Part shown: piece after piece, positions 49,181 to 59,430 of the stretch
How the letters are laid out: the number at the start of each line of letters is the position of its first letter
Numbering within the stretch: position 1 is the stretch's first letter
NCBI GenBank assembly: GCA_021234155.1
Contig: JAJEKV010000084.1
Coordinates: forward strand, 3,041,702-3,105,701
DNA length: 64,000 nt
Direction: 5' to 3'
From: Isoetes taiwanensis
Lineage: Eukaryota > Streptophyta > Lycopodiopsida > Isoetales > Isoetaceae
Position numbers and translations under genes: made by a program
The notes under the pieces: model-generated
Told to the model about the DNA's origin: nothing
Seen by the model: the letters and a program-made list of their open reading frames with translations, nothing else
Database searches by the model: none

Positions 49181-51940
49181 TTTCTCCTTCTTTTCAATGA
49201 ATCTTCTTCTTCTTTTCCTTCAAAAGCTTCTTTTGCCATCAGATATTTCATTAGTTTCTATCTCCTTCTCGTCCTTATGGTATGATGTAGTATGATAAGG
49301 CATGCATGGAGGAATGATCAAATCCTTAAGATTCATTACTTTCTTTTACATTTAATGCCTTCGAGTTCGCACATGGCGAATCGATTAAAAAGGGATGATA
49401 CAATATTTACTGGCTTATGTAGATTATATCAATTTTCAACAATCTTCCGTTGTTTTTTTTGCAGGTTTCAGCATTCTTAGCGTCTATGTAAATTTTCCAC
49501 AATCTTCTATTGCTTTTTGCAGTTTGTTCTTTCTGTTTTGATGCATTCGGACTGTGCATGGGCATCCATATACAAAAGCCTGATCCAATCGTTGTTATCC
49601 AGCCTATGGAGATCGTAAAAACTGGACTCTTTGTTTAATATTGCATCTTTGTAACAGTTTCTAACATGCAATTCATTGTGGAAGGTCTGGCTTTTTCCAA
49701 CAAGCAAGGAGCTGCAATGGCACTGTTAAGCAAGCATCTTCTCGTTCTTCTTCTCTGTTGATTTCTTACAGCTGCTCCATCGATTTGGAAGCTAGAGCAT
49801 AATCTAGCTCTGGTTAGTGCTTTTTGGTTGGATTCACGATTGGGTCTTCTCTCTTTATGAATCTGCAGCATTTCTCTGAATTTCATCTAGTTTGGCATCA
49901 TATCTAGCTGAATTTGCATGGCTTGCAGCGAATTTTGCCTTCTTTTTCTGCCTGTGTATACCAAACAAATGCTCCTTCTCACCGCGGTTTTCTCGCCTTA
50001 AATTAGCTTGCAAATAGAGCTTATGTTGAGTCATCGTTTGTCTTCAGGATGGTTCACAATATGATCTGCATGCATGAAGAAATAAACTTGTGTTGCTTCT
50101 GTGTTTCTTTGCTGCTATGATTTGAAAGAAATCTGCCTTATGCTAGACTAGGGACGTTAATCTTCTTTTGCAGATCTTGAACTGGTGATGGACGAGGCTG
50201 AGCACAATCGATTTGTTGTTTCTTATCCTGAACCAAAGGGTCTGCACCAAGCAACAAGGGAGCTGTTTTGCCTTTTTTGAGTCTACAGATATAGTATTCA
50301 AGATTCGAATGGCATCTCCAGAACCTACAAGACAAATTTGAACGAAGTATGGCTGTTTGACGAAGATAGTTACAGAACAGAGCATGGATATACCGAGCAT
50401 GTAGCACAGGAGGAAATTTTTTGATGACAAACCATCTCTAACCTGTTCTCACAGATCTGCTCCTTGGCTCACGATATGCCCTGCTCTCGCTTCTTTCTGC
50501 CATCCCTAATCTCTGGCCTAAGCTTTTTCCCTTCTCCCTGATCCGGCCGGCCTAATCCTTTCTCCATTCCGTTGCCTTTCTTCATTAGGGGTTACGTTCA
50601 TCTGGTATCCCTCCTAGTTTGTTTCTTCTTACACTTATTTCGAAACTTGGGACTTTTAACTGTCTAACCTTATTTTAATTGTTTAAACTCGTTGCTGGGT
50701 AGAATATCTCCGTCTCACCTTCACCTCGGTCTGCCTTCTTCGTCTTTCAAGGTTTGTGTTTCCTTCACGATTTGTGTTTTCCAATTTTTTTAGATTTGAA
50801 TGTTCGAATGAGAAACTTGTTTCGCGGCTCTGGGTTCGTCCATGTCACTTAGCCCTCTTAACCATATACATTTCCTTAGCTAACAATTTTATTCTGACCA
50901 TTGTTCAAGTCGTTTTATGTTAGGTGCCTACATAATTATTTTCGACCATTGTTCATGGGGATTGGGTTGGTATTTGCATTTAATTATGGGTTTGGCATCT
51001 CATCATTCTCATTTGTGCTTACTGGAACCTTCGGCTCTATGATATGCATGATCATTTGCCAATATTCATTTGATCTATAATTTATCCTAGTTCATCTCAT
51101 TTCTCTGGCGTTTGTTCCTCTTTTCAGCACCCTACGTTCTCAAACCATTGAATTCATGCATCAAGTTGGTTCTTCTTTTTGTGATTGCAACCCATCTTTA
51201 TTTTTTCTCCATGTGTAGCTTGTGTTGCTTGATATTGAACCTCACTAATGCAAAGCTTTTTGGGGGTTGCAAGTGTTCCATTTTAACTCTTGTGGTGCTC
51301 TCTTATTTTCTCCAGTCCATTGTTTGTGCTCTGAGGTTGAATTGACAATGCCTCGCATTTATTAGTCTGGAGTACTTGTGGTATTTTTTGTCTTTAACGA
51401 GCATCATCATTTTTCTCAAAGTATAGTTTGGGTTGCCTTTTCAAGTTAACTATTTTAAGCTACCACATTAAATTTCAATTTTATGGTGCCCCATTACCTT
51501 ATTCAGTTCATCGCCATTCTTGCCTCTAGAGATACATTCATATTGCTAGGTGTTGGTACCCACTTTGGGAGTTTTTATTTCTAGTAACTTGGTTTTTCTG
51601 AAGCAAAAGTGTTGCTTCAAAGCCAGTTTTTCTACCGGGTGTATCTCTTTATATTCCTTTGGTTAAGCATTTGGGTCATTGTCTTTGGAATCATTTTTAT
51701 GCATCATATGTTGGCTTGCCAATTTTGCCTAGATACAGGCATCTCTTTTCTACATAGTTTTTACTCTATTGGACCTAGATTTCTGTTTCAAAATTTCACA
51801 TTGACTTCTCTGGATAAGGCTGTGCAATATGTTTTTTTTTCCATGTTTCAAGGTGGTTTCACGTCAATTTGGGACTTTCTTAGTCGAATAATTGTTTCAT
51901 TCCATGTATCTACGATTTATTACAATTGCCTTTGCTAATA
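49181..51940. other. Insertion interior without recognised gene (left part)
   Basis: T-rich plus strand. Open frames are short and hydrophobic without a known domain. No tRNA or repeat array seen. Confidence 0.5.
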
Positions 51941-51949
51941 CATTGTTTT

Positions 51950-54830
51950 CATTTAATCACTTTGTTTTGTGGCGAGCCTCGTTGCATCCCACCTTGCTCT
52001 TGGTTCTCTTGACTTCCATCTCCTCTACATCCTTGGCCATAACTTCCTTTGACTTAGCTCACACTTTTGACCTTTTCCTTGGTGAGCATCGCCATCTTAC
52101 TATTTTCATTTTCAGCCTCTCTTTTGCTAGATCCACGCTATCTTCGGCTATTCATCTTGGTCTTCTAGGTGAGAAACATCTTGTTTTGGTTCAAGTCATC
52201 CTTCTAACCCTCCGTTTGACTTGACTTTAGTGTACTGTTTTTGTGTTTAGCCTTTTTCATTTTCGTCATTGCCTAATATTGCTTTCTCCATTTTTATTAT
52301 ATTCTCTTGGGCATTTCCTTCCTTGTTGCATGGCACATATTGTCGTGCTTCAAAAATTGATGTGTATGATTTTTTGTGCATTATTATGGTGGACCATCAT
52401 TGTGCACATCGGAGATAAACTGTTGTTGCTAGATTAATGGCGGTTCTTGTATTGTGATCAGAACGCTCCATTCTTCTTCTATAGACTCATCTGTCGTTTC
52501 TTGGAGGTATTATCTTTTTTCATCTTCTAGTTAGAAAATGAGCTCGAGGTGATATGTTATTTTCATTCGGTTGGCTTTGTTCGATGTTTTCCACTAACAC
52601 TCCCATTGGCCTATTGCCATTCCCATAGGGATGGAACTTTTGCAAGCTCAAACTCCACCGTTGTAGTTTGCCTGTGTTCTTCAAGGTACTTGCGTCTAGA
52701 ACGACTTGCTTCCCAGGGGTTCATTTTTGCCATGCCGCCGCCTTTACCCCTATGCCTCAATCGACAATACATTACCGCCTCCTTATCTTCACCATTCGCT
52801 TGTTAACATGCCATCTATCTACCTATAACAAACTATCATTTCCTTAACTTACACTACATTTGTAAGTATTCACTTGAACCTTTTCTTTCACCAAGTCCCT
52901 TTGGTTGGCTTATTCAATTTTGTCGGATACATGCATGTGGGTATCTTTCTAATTTTTTCGAATGCTTTTATTCTACCGATATTGGTTATTTATCTTGAAG
53001 TTTTGAACTCACTATTCTAGACTTTGTAGGGATATATGTCCTAGGTTTTTTTCAATTGGGTTTCATACTTTGGAGCTTCATTGGTTAATGTGGTTCTTTG
53101 ATAAATATTGTAGATATATTTTCAATTGCCTTTACAAGATACATCGTCTAAGGTTACATTCCACACAACTTGTTTTTGCTCATTCTATTTTCAACTAGCA
53201 TTGGGATGTGATTTTGCAATAGTTATTTCTTGGATCACTTCATTCATCATGGCAATCGCCGCCTTCTTACTCTTCCATTTGTCTCGGAACCGGACCGCTT
53301 TTATATAGGGGATTTTTACGCTCTTTAGGGAACCCGAAGGTGCGATAAGGTAATTTATTGTTTGTTGTTTTCATTTGGGACATGGACTTTTTAGCTCCTT
53401 TTGCTAAAGTTATTTGTGATGCATTTGGTAGCCGTTACAATACGCTGTGGGTTCATTATGTCATTTGGGTGCTTTGTCCTTAATGTTCTTCCACAAGCAT
53501 TGATTTTTGATGCTATTGACATGGGTTGTATGTTGCAACTTTGAGCTATATCTTTGTGGACATGTATGGTGTACCTTATGGACATTGAGTTTTGAGTATC
53601 AGGGGGAAGCATGCCTTCTTTTCCTTTGATGAGCTTCATCGAATTTTTTCTTAGTTCTTTGCTCGCCCTAGTTCTTTGTTTCCTATATTTCGGGTCTCAT
53701 ATTGCTTCTCTTGTGATCTATATTTGGCTTCTTCACATGTTATGTTGCATACTTCTTTTTACATCTTTTCTATTGGTTTCGGTCATTGGCTCTATTTCAA
53801 GTTTGTTTCTACACCAATTTTCCATATATGCATGTATTGGATTGTCATTTTTTTGCATTGAGATTTGCGAGTGGATTTGTCTAGTATCCGTTTACATTTT
53901 GTTATGAAGTTCTTGTTCAGTTTTGCTAACCTTTTGTTTGACATTTTGCTTCATTCTTGGTCTTAACGCATTTCCTTTGTTGTCCCTGGGTACTCCCGAC
54001 CTCTTGATATGTTATGTTATGGATTTGTCATCTCTAGATATGCCCATTTATTTGTCCGAGTAAGTTTTTAATGTTTATCACGAAGTTGTCTTATTTTGTA
54101 TCATTTCCACATAGGCCTCTTAACCATGCACTTGACTCGACCTCATTCACGAGACACAAGTGCCATTGATAGACTAGGCCCACTCCATCTAACACCTCAA
54201 TTTTTTCAGAGCTCACATGGATAGCTTTACTACTAATATGTCACTTCACGTCGCCATTGTGTTTTGGTCCCTTTATCATTACTTGCGTTGCTTTTTCATA
54301 GCACACCATATGTATGGCACTTTCGCTTTATTAATAATCATCATTTTACCTAGCCAAGATATTTTCATTTGTCCTTTTTACCATATGGTGACCTCTTGCC
54401 CTCCACCCCCACCTTGGCACTTTGACCTCCATCTCTTCTTTTTCGTTGGCCATAACCTCACTTTTGACTACTTAAGCCTCATTTTTTTTTCGTTGCTAGG
54501 ATCCGAATTAACTTTCGCCTCAATTTCCTTCTTGACCTTCCTTTTGATCGGTGCTAACATGTCTACATCCTCTTCCTCAATCTCCTCCCTCATTTGCCAA
54601 AGTATGTTTCCTATTGGGACCTTTATTCATGGCTTTACGCATATGGTATTATTTGTCTTCGGACATCACCACCCATTTCTCCTATGCTACCCTGAACCAG
54701 ACCTTAGCACTTTCGCTCTCCTCATCTTGTTCCACCCATTTCACAACCTTATGAACCTCTTTGCTTTAGACTTCTTGTTGATGTCAACCTCCTTTTTCTT
54801 CTTGACATTGCTCTGAGCTGGATCATTCTG
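51950..54830 (-). pseudogene. Decayed Lys/Glu-rich coding debris, antisense
   Basis: Read on the minus strand, broken frames give charged peptides typical of a translated protein. From 54720-54815: NVKKKKEVDINKKSKAK and VHKVVKWVEQDEESESAKV. From 54400-54480: SEVMANEKEEMEVK. From 51990-52070: EVMAKDVEEMEVKRTKSK. The related VMA..EEMEVK phrases suggest either an internally repetitive protein or duplicated pieces. No enzyme domain is recognised. I infer this is the coding strand of the inserted element, perhaps gag-like; the long plus-strand F/L/S-rich frames are its mirror image. Confidence 0.45.
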
Positions 54831-54839
54831 TTGGTGTTT

Positions 54840-55373
54840 GTCATGCACCAGGGCCCCAAGCTTATTTGCTTGCTTCATTGTCCAGGAACAAGCTTGTAGC
54901 TATTGCATCAATTCGCACGGGGTCCCATAGGCTACGGATTGAGACAGGTAGATGGGAGCAGCCGCAATTGCCACGAGAAGCGAGACTATGTGCCTGTTGC
55001 CAGTTACAGGTTATTGAAGATGAAAGCCATACTCTTCTGAGTTGCCCTGCTTTTGAGATAGTCCGGAATCATTTTTTGACCTTAGCATTCCATTCCATGC
55101 TTCCACAACTTCTCAGAGCACCATATGTGCATGACTTGGCATTATACATACTTGAGGTTCTAGATAAACGTCTGCAATTACTGAGTCCTCAGTAGTCATT
55201 ATCTCTGCTTGTCTAGTATCATTATTACTGCAAAGGTTTTTCCCTTGAAAACCTTTCGAGGCATGGGTTTTTTAATCCTAGTAGTAATGATTGTACTAGC
55301 CCATTGTATGGGTCCCATGACCTATTGGTCTCCGTGGACGTTAAAAAATTTATTCTATTCTATTCTATTCTTT
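54840..55373 (+). mobile_element. LINE 3' end, truncated
   Basis: ORF2 C-terminus (about 54866-55195) with SHRLRIETGRWEQPQLPRE and ACCQLQVIEDESHTLLSCPA, then a 3' UTR and a (TTCTA)n tail at 55344-55373. Closely related to 47819-48331 in opposite orientation. Inserted into the antisense coding debris. Confidence 0.78.
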
Positions 55374-56115
55374 TTATGTTATTGGTTGTGGTTGACATTT
55401 CATGTTCTTAGTTTGGTCTTTTCAATATTGTTCTTACCACCTTGGGCAGATTACACACTTTTTGCTAACCCTTTGTTCTTGTTAGCTCCTTGATCATAGC
55501 ACTACCCTCATGAATTCCACTCTCACCTTGGCACTCTTGATATTCATCTTCCTTTATCTGGTTTATAGTTTGACCCCTTTCCGGGGTGTTGACGTCATGT
55601 GGCTCTTGATATTTTTTGTTGTCAATTTAATTACCTTTAACGTGGTTTTATGTTGTCTTGTGGCAGCTACCTCTCGCTTATTTACCCCCCAGGAGGTCCT
55701 CTTGTTCCTCCTCTACTTTCCCTTTGGTGTTTTCCTCCCGCGCCCCATCCACCCTCACGGCTTCCATAGCTATATTCCGCCGCTTTGTTGCTTGGTGTTG
55801 TCTACATTCTGTTTCATATCTCCCTGCTTCCCCCCTTCGTCGTCGCGGCCTTTTTTCGCCTCTCTTCATCATCCTGGTATGTCTTCCTCGTCGATTACTT
55901 CGGCCTCGACAGCAATATCCTTTTTCGTCAAAAATTTTTTAACCTTCCAACCTCCGTTGTTTTACCTCTACCGTCCTTGGCTCGTCAATCTACCTCTCGT
56001 CAGGCCCCACGCCCCCGCTTCGTGCACATAGTCTCTCCCTCTCGCTATGTAGTTTGCGATGTTGCCCGAATTTAGACGTTTTTTGTCTGGGCTTGTAGGT
56101 AAGGATGTTCTCTGG
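55374..56115 (-). pseudogene. Basic coding debris, antisense
   Basis: On the minus strand this region reads Arg/Lys/Gly-rich pieces such as STRKTYQDDEERRKKAATTK, and a 64-residue frame at 55678-55872 with KRRNIAMEAVRVDGAREEN. Probably the same decayed ORF as at 51950-54830, beyond the LINE insertion. Family unknown. Confidence 0.4.
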
Positions 56116-56158
56116 TAGTCGGCCAGTTTTGTGTCCTTTGCGAGTCCCTTCCCAGAAT

Positions 56159-56298
56159 AGCATCGATCAGGAGCCCTCGGATCGTTATCGATGGGATGGG
56201 ACGAGCAGCTATATATGTGCCCGTCCTTCTTGTGGCTCGTTATCAGCGTCTTCTCACAGCAGCATCTCTTTCCTTGTCCATTGCTTCCCACCCTACCC
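56159..56298 (+). repeat. Terminal repeat, right copy
   Basis: Matches 49052-49180. It is preceded directly by a copy of the element's other end (56121-56155). Confidence 0.75.
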
Positions 56299-56355
56299 GC
56301 CCTTATATGTTATCTTGAGTTCGTCTATTGTTTATATGTTTTTGTTCAGTTTTGA

Positions 56356-56882
56356 CCACCCGTTGGGTGATGCTTAAATTATTTTCCACCCCAAGGGTGA
56401 TGCTATCTATATTTTTCCCACCCGTTGGGGATGCTCGATGATCTCCACCTGGTGATGCTATTTTTTCTTTTTTTCCACCTCTCGGTCTTTGTTTTCTATT
56501 TCTATATATGTTTGTTTACGGTTCCTAACATCTAACGGGTGACTTTTCATCTATTTTTGGTTCATGCACTATTTGTTGTTGTCCACCTTAGGTGTTGCTA
56601 TAATAATGTTTTCTTTAATAATGTTTTTCTTTTTTTCGGCATTATGCCGCATTATTCTCCACCTGCGGGTGATACTGTTTATTTCCACCTCGAGGGTGAT
56701 TTATATTTCTTTTCACATGATTGTTATCCACCCGTTGGGTGGCGCTTTTCTCCACCCTATGGTGATGCTATCTCCACTGCGGGTGATCTTTGTTTATTTC
56801 CACCTCGAGGGTGGCGATATTTCTTTTTACATAATTGTTCTCCACGGTTGGGTGATCTTTGTTCTCCACCCTATTGGGTGAT
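56356..56882. repeat. Array of about 14 short hairpins (CCACC-n-GGTG)
   Basis: Regularly spaced imperfect palindromes with stem CCACC(C)/(G)GGTG and varying loops: CCACCCGTTGGGTG, CCACCCCAAGGGTG, CCACCTGGTG, CCACCTTAGGTG, CCACCTGCGGGTG, CCACCTCGAGGGTG (twice), CCACCCGTTGGGTGG, CCACCCTATGGTG, CCACCCTATTGGGTG and degraded members. Most are followed by ATGCT or ATCT. The separating sequence is T-rich and not conserved. Confidence 0.8.
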
Positions 56883-57048
56883 GCTCTCTTTTACGCTACA
56901 TGTTTGATTTTCTCTAACCATTCACGGGTGTTTTTTAGAGTTCTTTGTGTTGCTTGCAGGTTTTACGCCATCTTCTGCGGTCCTGCTTTTTTTGGCTTCG
57001 CCATCGACCCACTCCTTCGGTTCTCCAGGCAACACATTCAAGGTTGCT

Positions 57049-57125
57049 GGCGACCATTTCTCATTAGGGTTTTCCTCGAAAACCCGAAAGGGCGGGGTTT
57101 TTTATCCCGATGAGAAGTTGTCGCC
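57049..57125. other. Large two-part hairpin near element end
   Basis: The outer arms GGCGACCATTTCTCATTAGGG and CCCGATGAGAAGTTGTCGCC pair with few mismatches; an inner stem AAAACCC/GGGTTTT caps them. The inner part resembles the 3' UTR hairpin of the two LINE ends. Confidence 0.65.
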
Positions 57126-57295
57126 ATTACCCTTCTATACTGCCTGTGCACATTTCTTTTGTTTCCGGGGTAGCCCGATATTGTTCCTATGGTCGGCTAC
57201 CCCTCTCTATTCTTCAAACATTGTATACTGCTGCTGTGATGAATGACAAGCCTATCTTCGGCCGGTTTTGTGTCCTTTGCGAGTCCCTTCCCAGA

Positions 57296-58025
57296 ATTAC
57301 CAAAGAATATCAGGCATTACCAATATCACATGTCTTTTGAAAGTTTGCCCATCTGTCTACACTTGTGAGAAATCTAACCAAAGATAGAAAGGAGGTAGAA
57401 AATATAATAAGAACAGATCTAGAACAAAAAGGTTTTGTAGAGGAAGATGAGCCGACTGAGATACTCTATGCTGGAGGGAAAGGATGTGGTTGGTCCTTGC
57501 TTCTTATGCGAGCATATAGCCACATCAAAGCTAACTATTCCAAACTATCTAAAGATAATAGATGCTTTAATTGTGAAGGATTTGGAAGCATTGCTGCCGA
57601 TTGATCTACTTTAAAAGACCAAGATAAAAACAAGGGTAATGGTAATGTTAGAGGCAGAGAGTTTAATACAAAGGGCAACAACTTTAGAGAAAGATGGAAC
57701 TTTAGAAAGATAGCAAGGGAAGGCCATCTCTTGTCAATATTGCAAGGGAAGCAGAAGAAGATCTTGAAGAAAAAATGGACGAAAATGATGAGGTAAAAAA
57801 TTCAAATGCCTTTCAGTTTCTAATAACCATTCTAAGGATGATGGCAACTTATTTGTAATAAATAGTGGGGCTGGGCTTTCATAATGAGGCATTGTAAATA
57901 CATTGAGTACACCTACCTTAAAATTATGGCAACACACTCATGCAAACAACATCTATTATATGATTAAAAAAGGTTTGATTGTGGGAGAAGAAAACAAGCC
58001 CATGGCTCTATCTAATATACATTAA
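57296..58025 (+). pseudogene. Copia relic, gag end and protease region
   Basis: Gag resumes with LPRITKEYQALPISHVF, then LVRNLTKDRKEVENII, and a degenerate zinc knuckle CFNCEGFGSIAAD at about 57563-57601. After a stop come fragments of the protease (LFVINSGAGLS, an aspartic-protease DSGA-like motif) and HANNIYYMIKKGLIVGEE of the pre-integrase part. Several frame breaks; no integrase or reverse transcriptase follows. Confidence 0.65.
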
Positions 58026-58496
58026 ATGACAGGTCGATTCGAAAGAGTTCAGATGACTTGAAGGGATTCTTATATGATTATTTTAAATAATTTCTGGAGG
58101 ACAAATCATTATCTTACCAAGCTGTATTTGAAGAGTTAGTGATCCTGAAGGTGCAGCCAGTGACGTCTTTCAGTAGAAGATTTGCATCAGGCAATTCTTC
58201 TTTAGATAAAGGTAAATGCCTTGGGATGGATGGAATACCAATTGAGTTTTTTCAACAAATGAAGGCATATTTTCAGCCTACACAAATCTTACACAAGCTA
58301 ATAATTTGGATTCAAAGTTAAAACATGTTGCATTGCTTTAATACCCAAGGGTATTATCCACACACTATCAATGATTGATATTCCATCTCGCTTCTATTCG
58401 CATTCTATGGCAGAAAAAATAAAACCAAATTTGTCAGATAACATCTTGTGTACAATCAAGGTTTCTCGCTAAAATTAGAATTTCTTGTGATCAAGG

Positions 58497-58550
58497 GGTC
58501 CCATGGCCTATTGGTCTTCGTGGGCGTTAAAAAATCTATTCTATTCTATA
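58497..58550 (+). mobile_element. LINE 3' tail, very short insertion
   Basis: GGTCCCATGGCCTATTGGTC..CGTTAAAAAATCTATTCTA matches the extreme 3' end of the fragment at 55300-55373, inserted into the LINE RT pseudogene. Confidence 0.6.
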
Positions 58551-58785
58551 TTCGCTAGTAGAAGCATCTTAAATAATGTGGGCTGCTTTTGAAGGCCTAT
58601 ATTGGGCAAGGAAAACAAATGAAAGGTGGCATATATCAAGCTGGATTTTATTAAAGCATATGATAGTATTTGGTGGTGTCTTCTAGACAAAATGACAGTA
58701 AAATAAGGATGCAGTGAATCCTTCACCAATACTGTTAAGAAGCTATTGTATACTGCACGTGCACCAGTTCTACTCCAGTGATGAG

Positions 58786-59430
58786 CAGGGATAGGTTCAA
58801 TACGCTGTACGTTTTATACGGAATACGTATGAATTGTATGATACGGCACAAATTTGCCGTATAAAACGCAAAAAATACGGCAAAAAACAATTCCGGCGTC
58901 GGAAGATTTTCGCGTACGCGAAAACAACTATATTGCGTACGCGAAAAATTTTTCGCGTACGCGAAACCTTCAGAACCGCGTACGCGAAACCAAAAATTTT
59001 TCGCGTACGCGAAAACAACGCCACAGCGTACGCGGACTTTTTTTCGCGTACGCGATTTAGTTGTTTTCGCGTACGCGAAAATCTTCCGACGCCGGAATTG
59101 TTTTTTGCCGTATTTTTTTTCGAACACCGCGCTGCTTTCGCGTACGCGAAATGAACTGGATAGCGTACGCGAAAAAATTTTCGCGTACGCTATCACGAAG
59201 CTTTCGCGTACGCGAATGTCAGGCCTGTCCTTTCGCGCCGCGATTCTTTCTATTTCGCGTACGCGAAAAAATTTTCGCGTACGCTTTCACGAAGGTTTCG
59301 CGTACGCGAAGATTTTTTTTTCCGGCCGGCGAGGTATTTATACGTTAAATACGTATTTTATTAAAAAATACGTATTTTTTAACTTTATACGTCAGAAATT
59401 TTAATTTTGTACGTATAGAACCTATCCCTG
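58786..59430. mobile_element. Complete non-autonomous hAT element with palindrome array
   Basis: Terminal inverted repeats CAGGGATAGGTTC and GAACCTATCCCTG are flanked by the perfect 8-base target duplication GTGATGAG (58778-58785 and 59431-59438), the signature of the hAT superfamily. It is 645 bases long with no transposase. Inside are 15 copies of GCGTACGC, mostly extended to TTCGCGTACGCGAA, between 58909 and 59310. A nearly perfect inverted repeat of about 60 bases pairs 58868-58928 with 59058-59118. Two direct repeats of about 46 bases lie at 59171-59215 and 59265-59310. Confidence 0.9.

Larger units (their letters stand above)
49052..57295. mobile_element. Composite 8.2-kb insertion within Copia gag
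   Basis: Copia gag stops at 49051 and resumes at 57296. The inserted DNA starts AGCATCG..TCGGATCGTTAT..TGGGATGGGACGAGC and ends GTTTTGTGTCCTTTGCGAGT..CCCTTCCCAG. The same end-to-start sequence occurs internally at 56121-56200, so the insert is two units sharing ends: 49052-56155 and 56159-57295. AAT is found at all three borders. TGGGAWGGGAC near each start is the inverse of GTCCCTTCCCA at each end. I cannot assign a class: LTR-type repeats with a TG..CA border, or a Helitron-like element with asymmetric inverted repeats, are both possible. Confidence 0.6.

Noticed and set aside
54217-54816. 199-residue hydrophobic frame, possible membrane protein
   Set aside because: It is the mirror of Lys/Glu-rich minus-strand coding debris; a T-rich strand gives F/L/S-rich peptides automatically, and no family was recognised.
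57075-57105. Bacterial-style intrinsic terminator (GC stem plus T run)
   Set aside because: Surrounding DNA is eukaryotic transposon sequence; the stem is part of a longer hairpin.
49052-57295. Standard LTR retrotransposon with long LTRs
   Set aside because: Only about 125 bases at the start and 40 at the end are shared between units, and no reverse transcriptase or integrase was seen; kept as one option but not called.
58909-59310. CRISPR-like array
   Set aside because: The repeats are 8-14 bases, irregularly spaced, palindromic, inside a hAT element in plant DNA; no spacers of constant length and no cas genes.
58735-59404. Frames rich in FAYAK/FRVRE/SRTRK repeats on both strands
   Set aside because: These are six-frame translations of the GCGTACGC palindrome array in the hAT element, not proteins.
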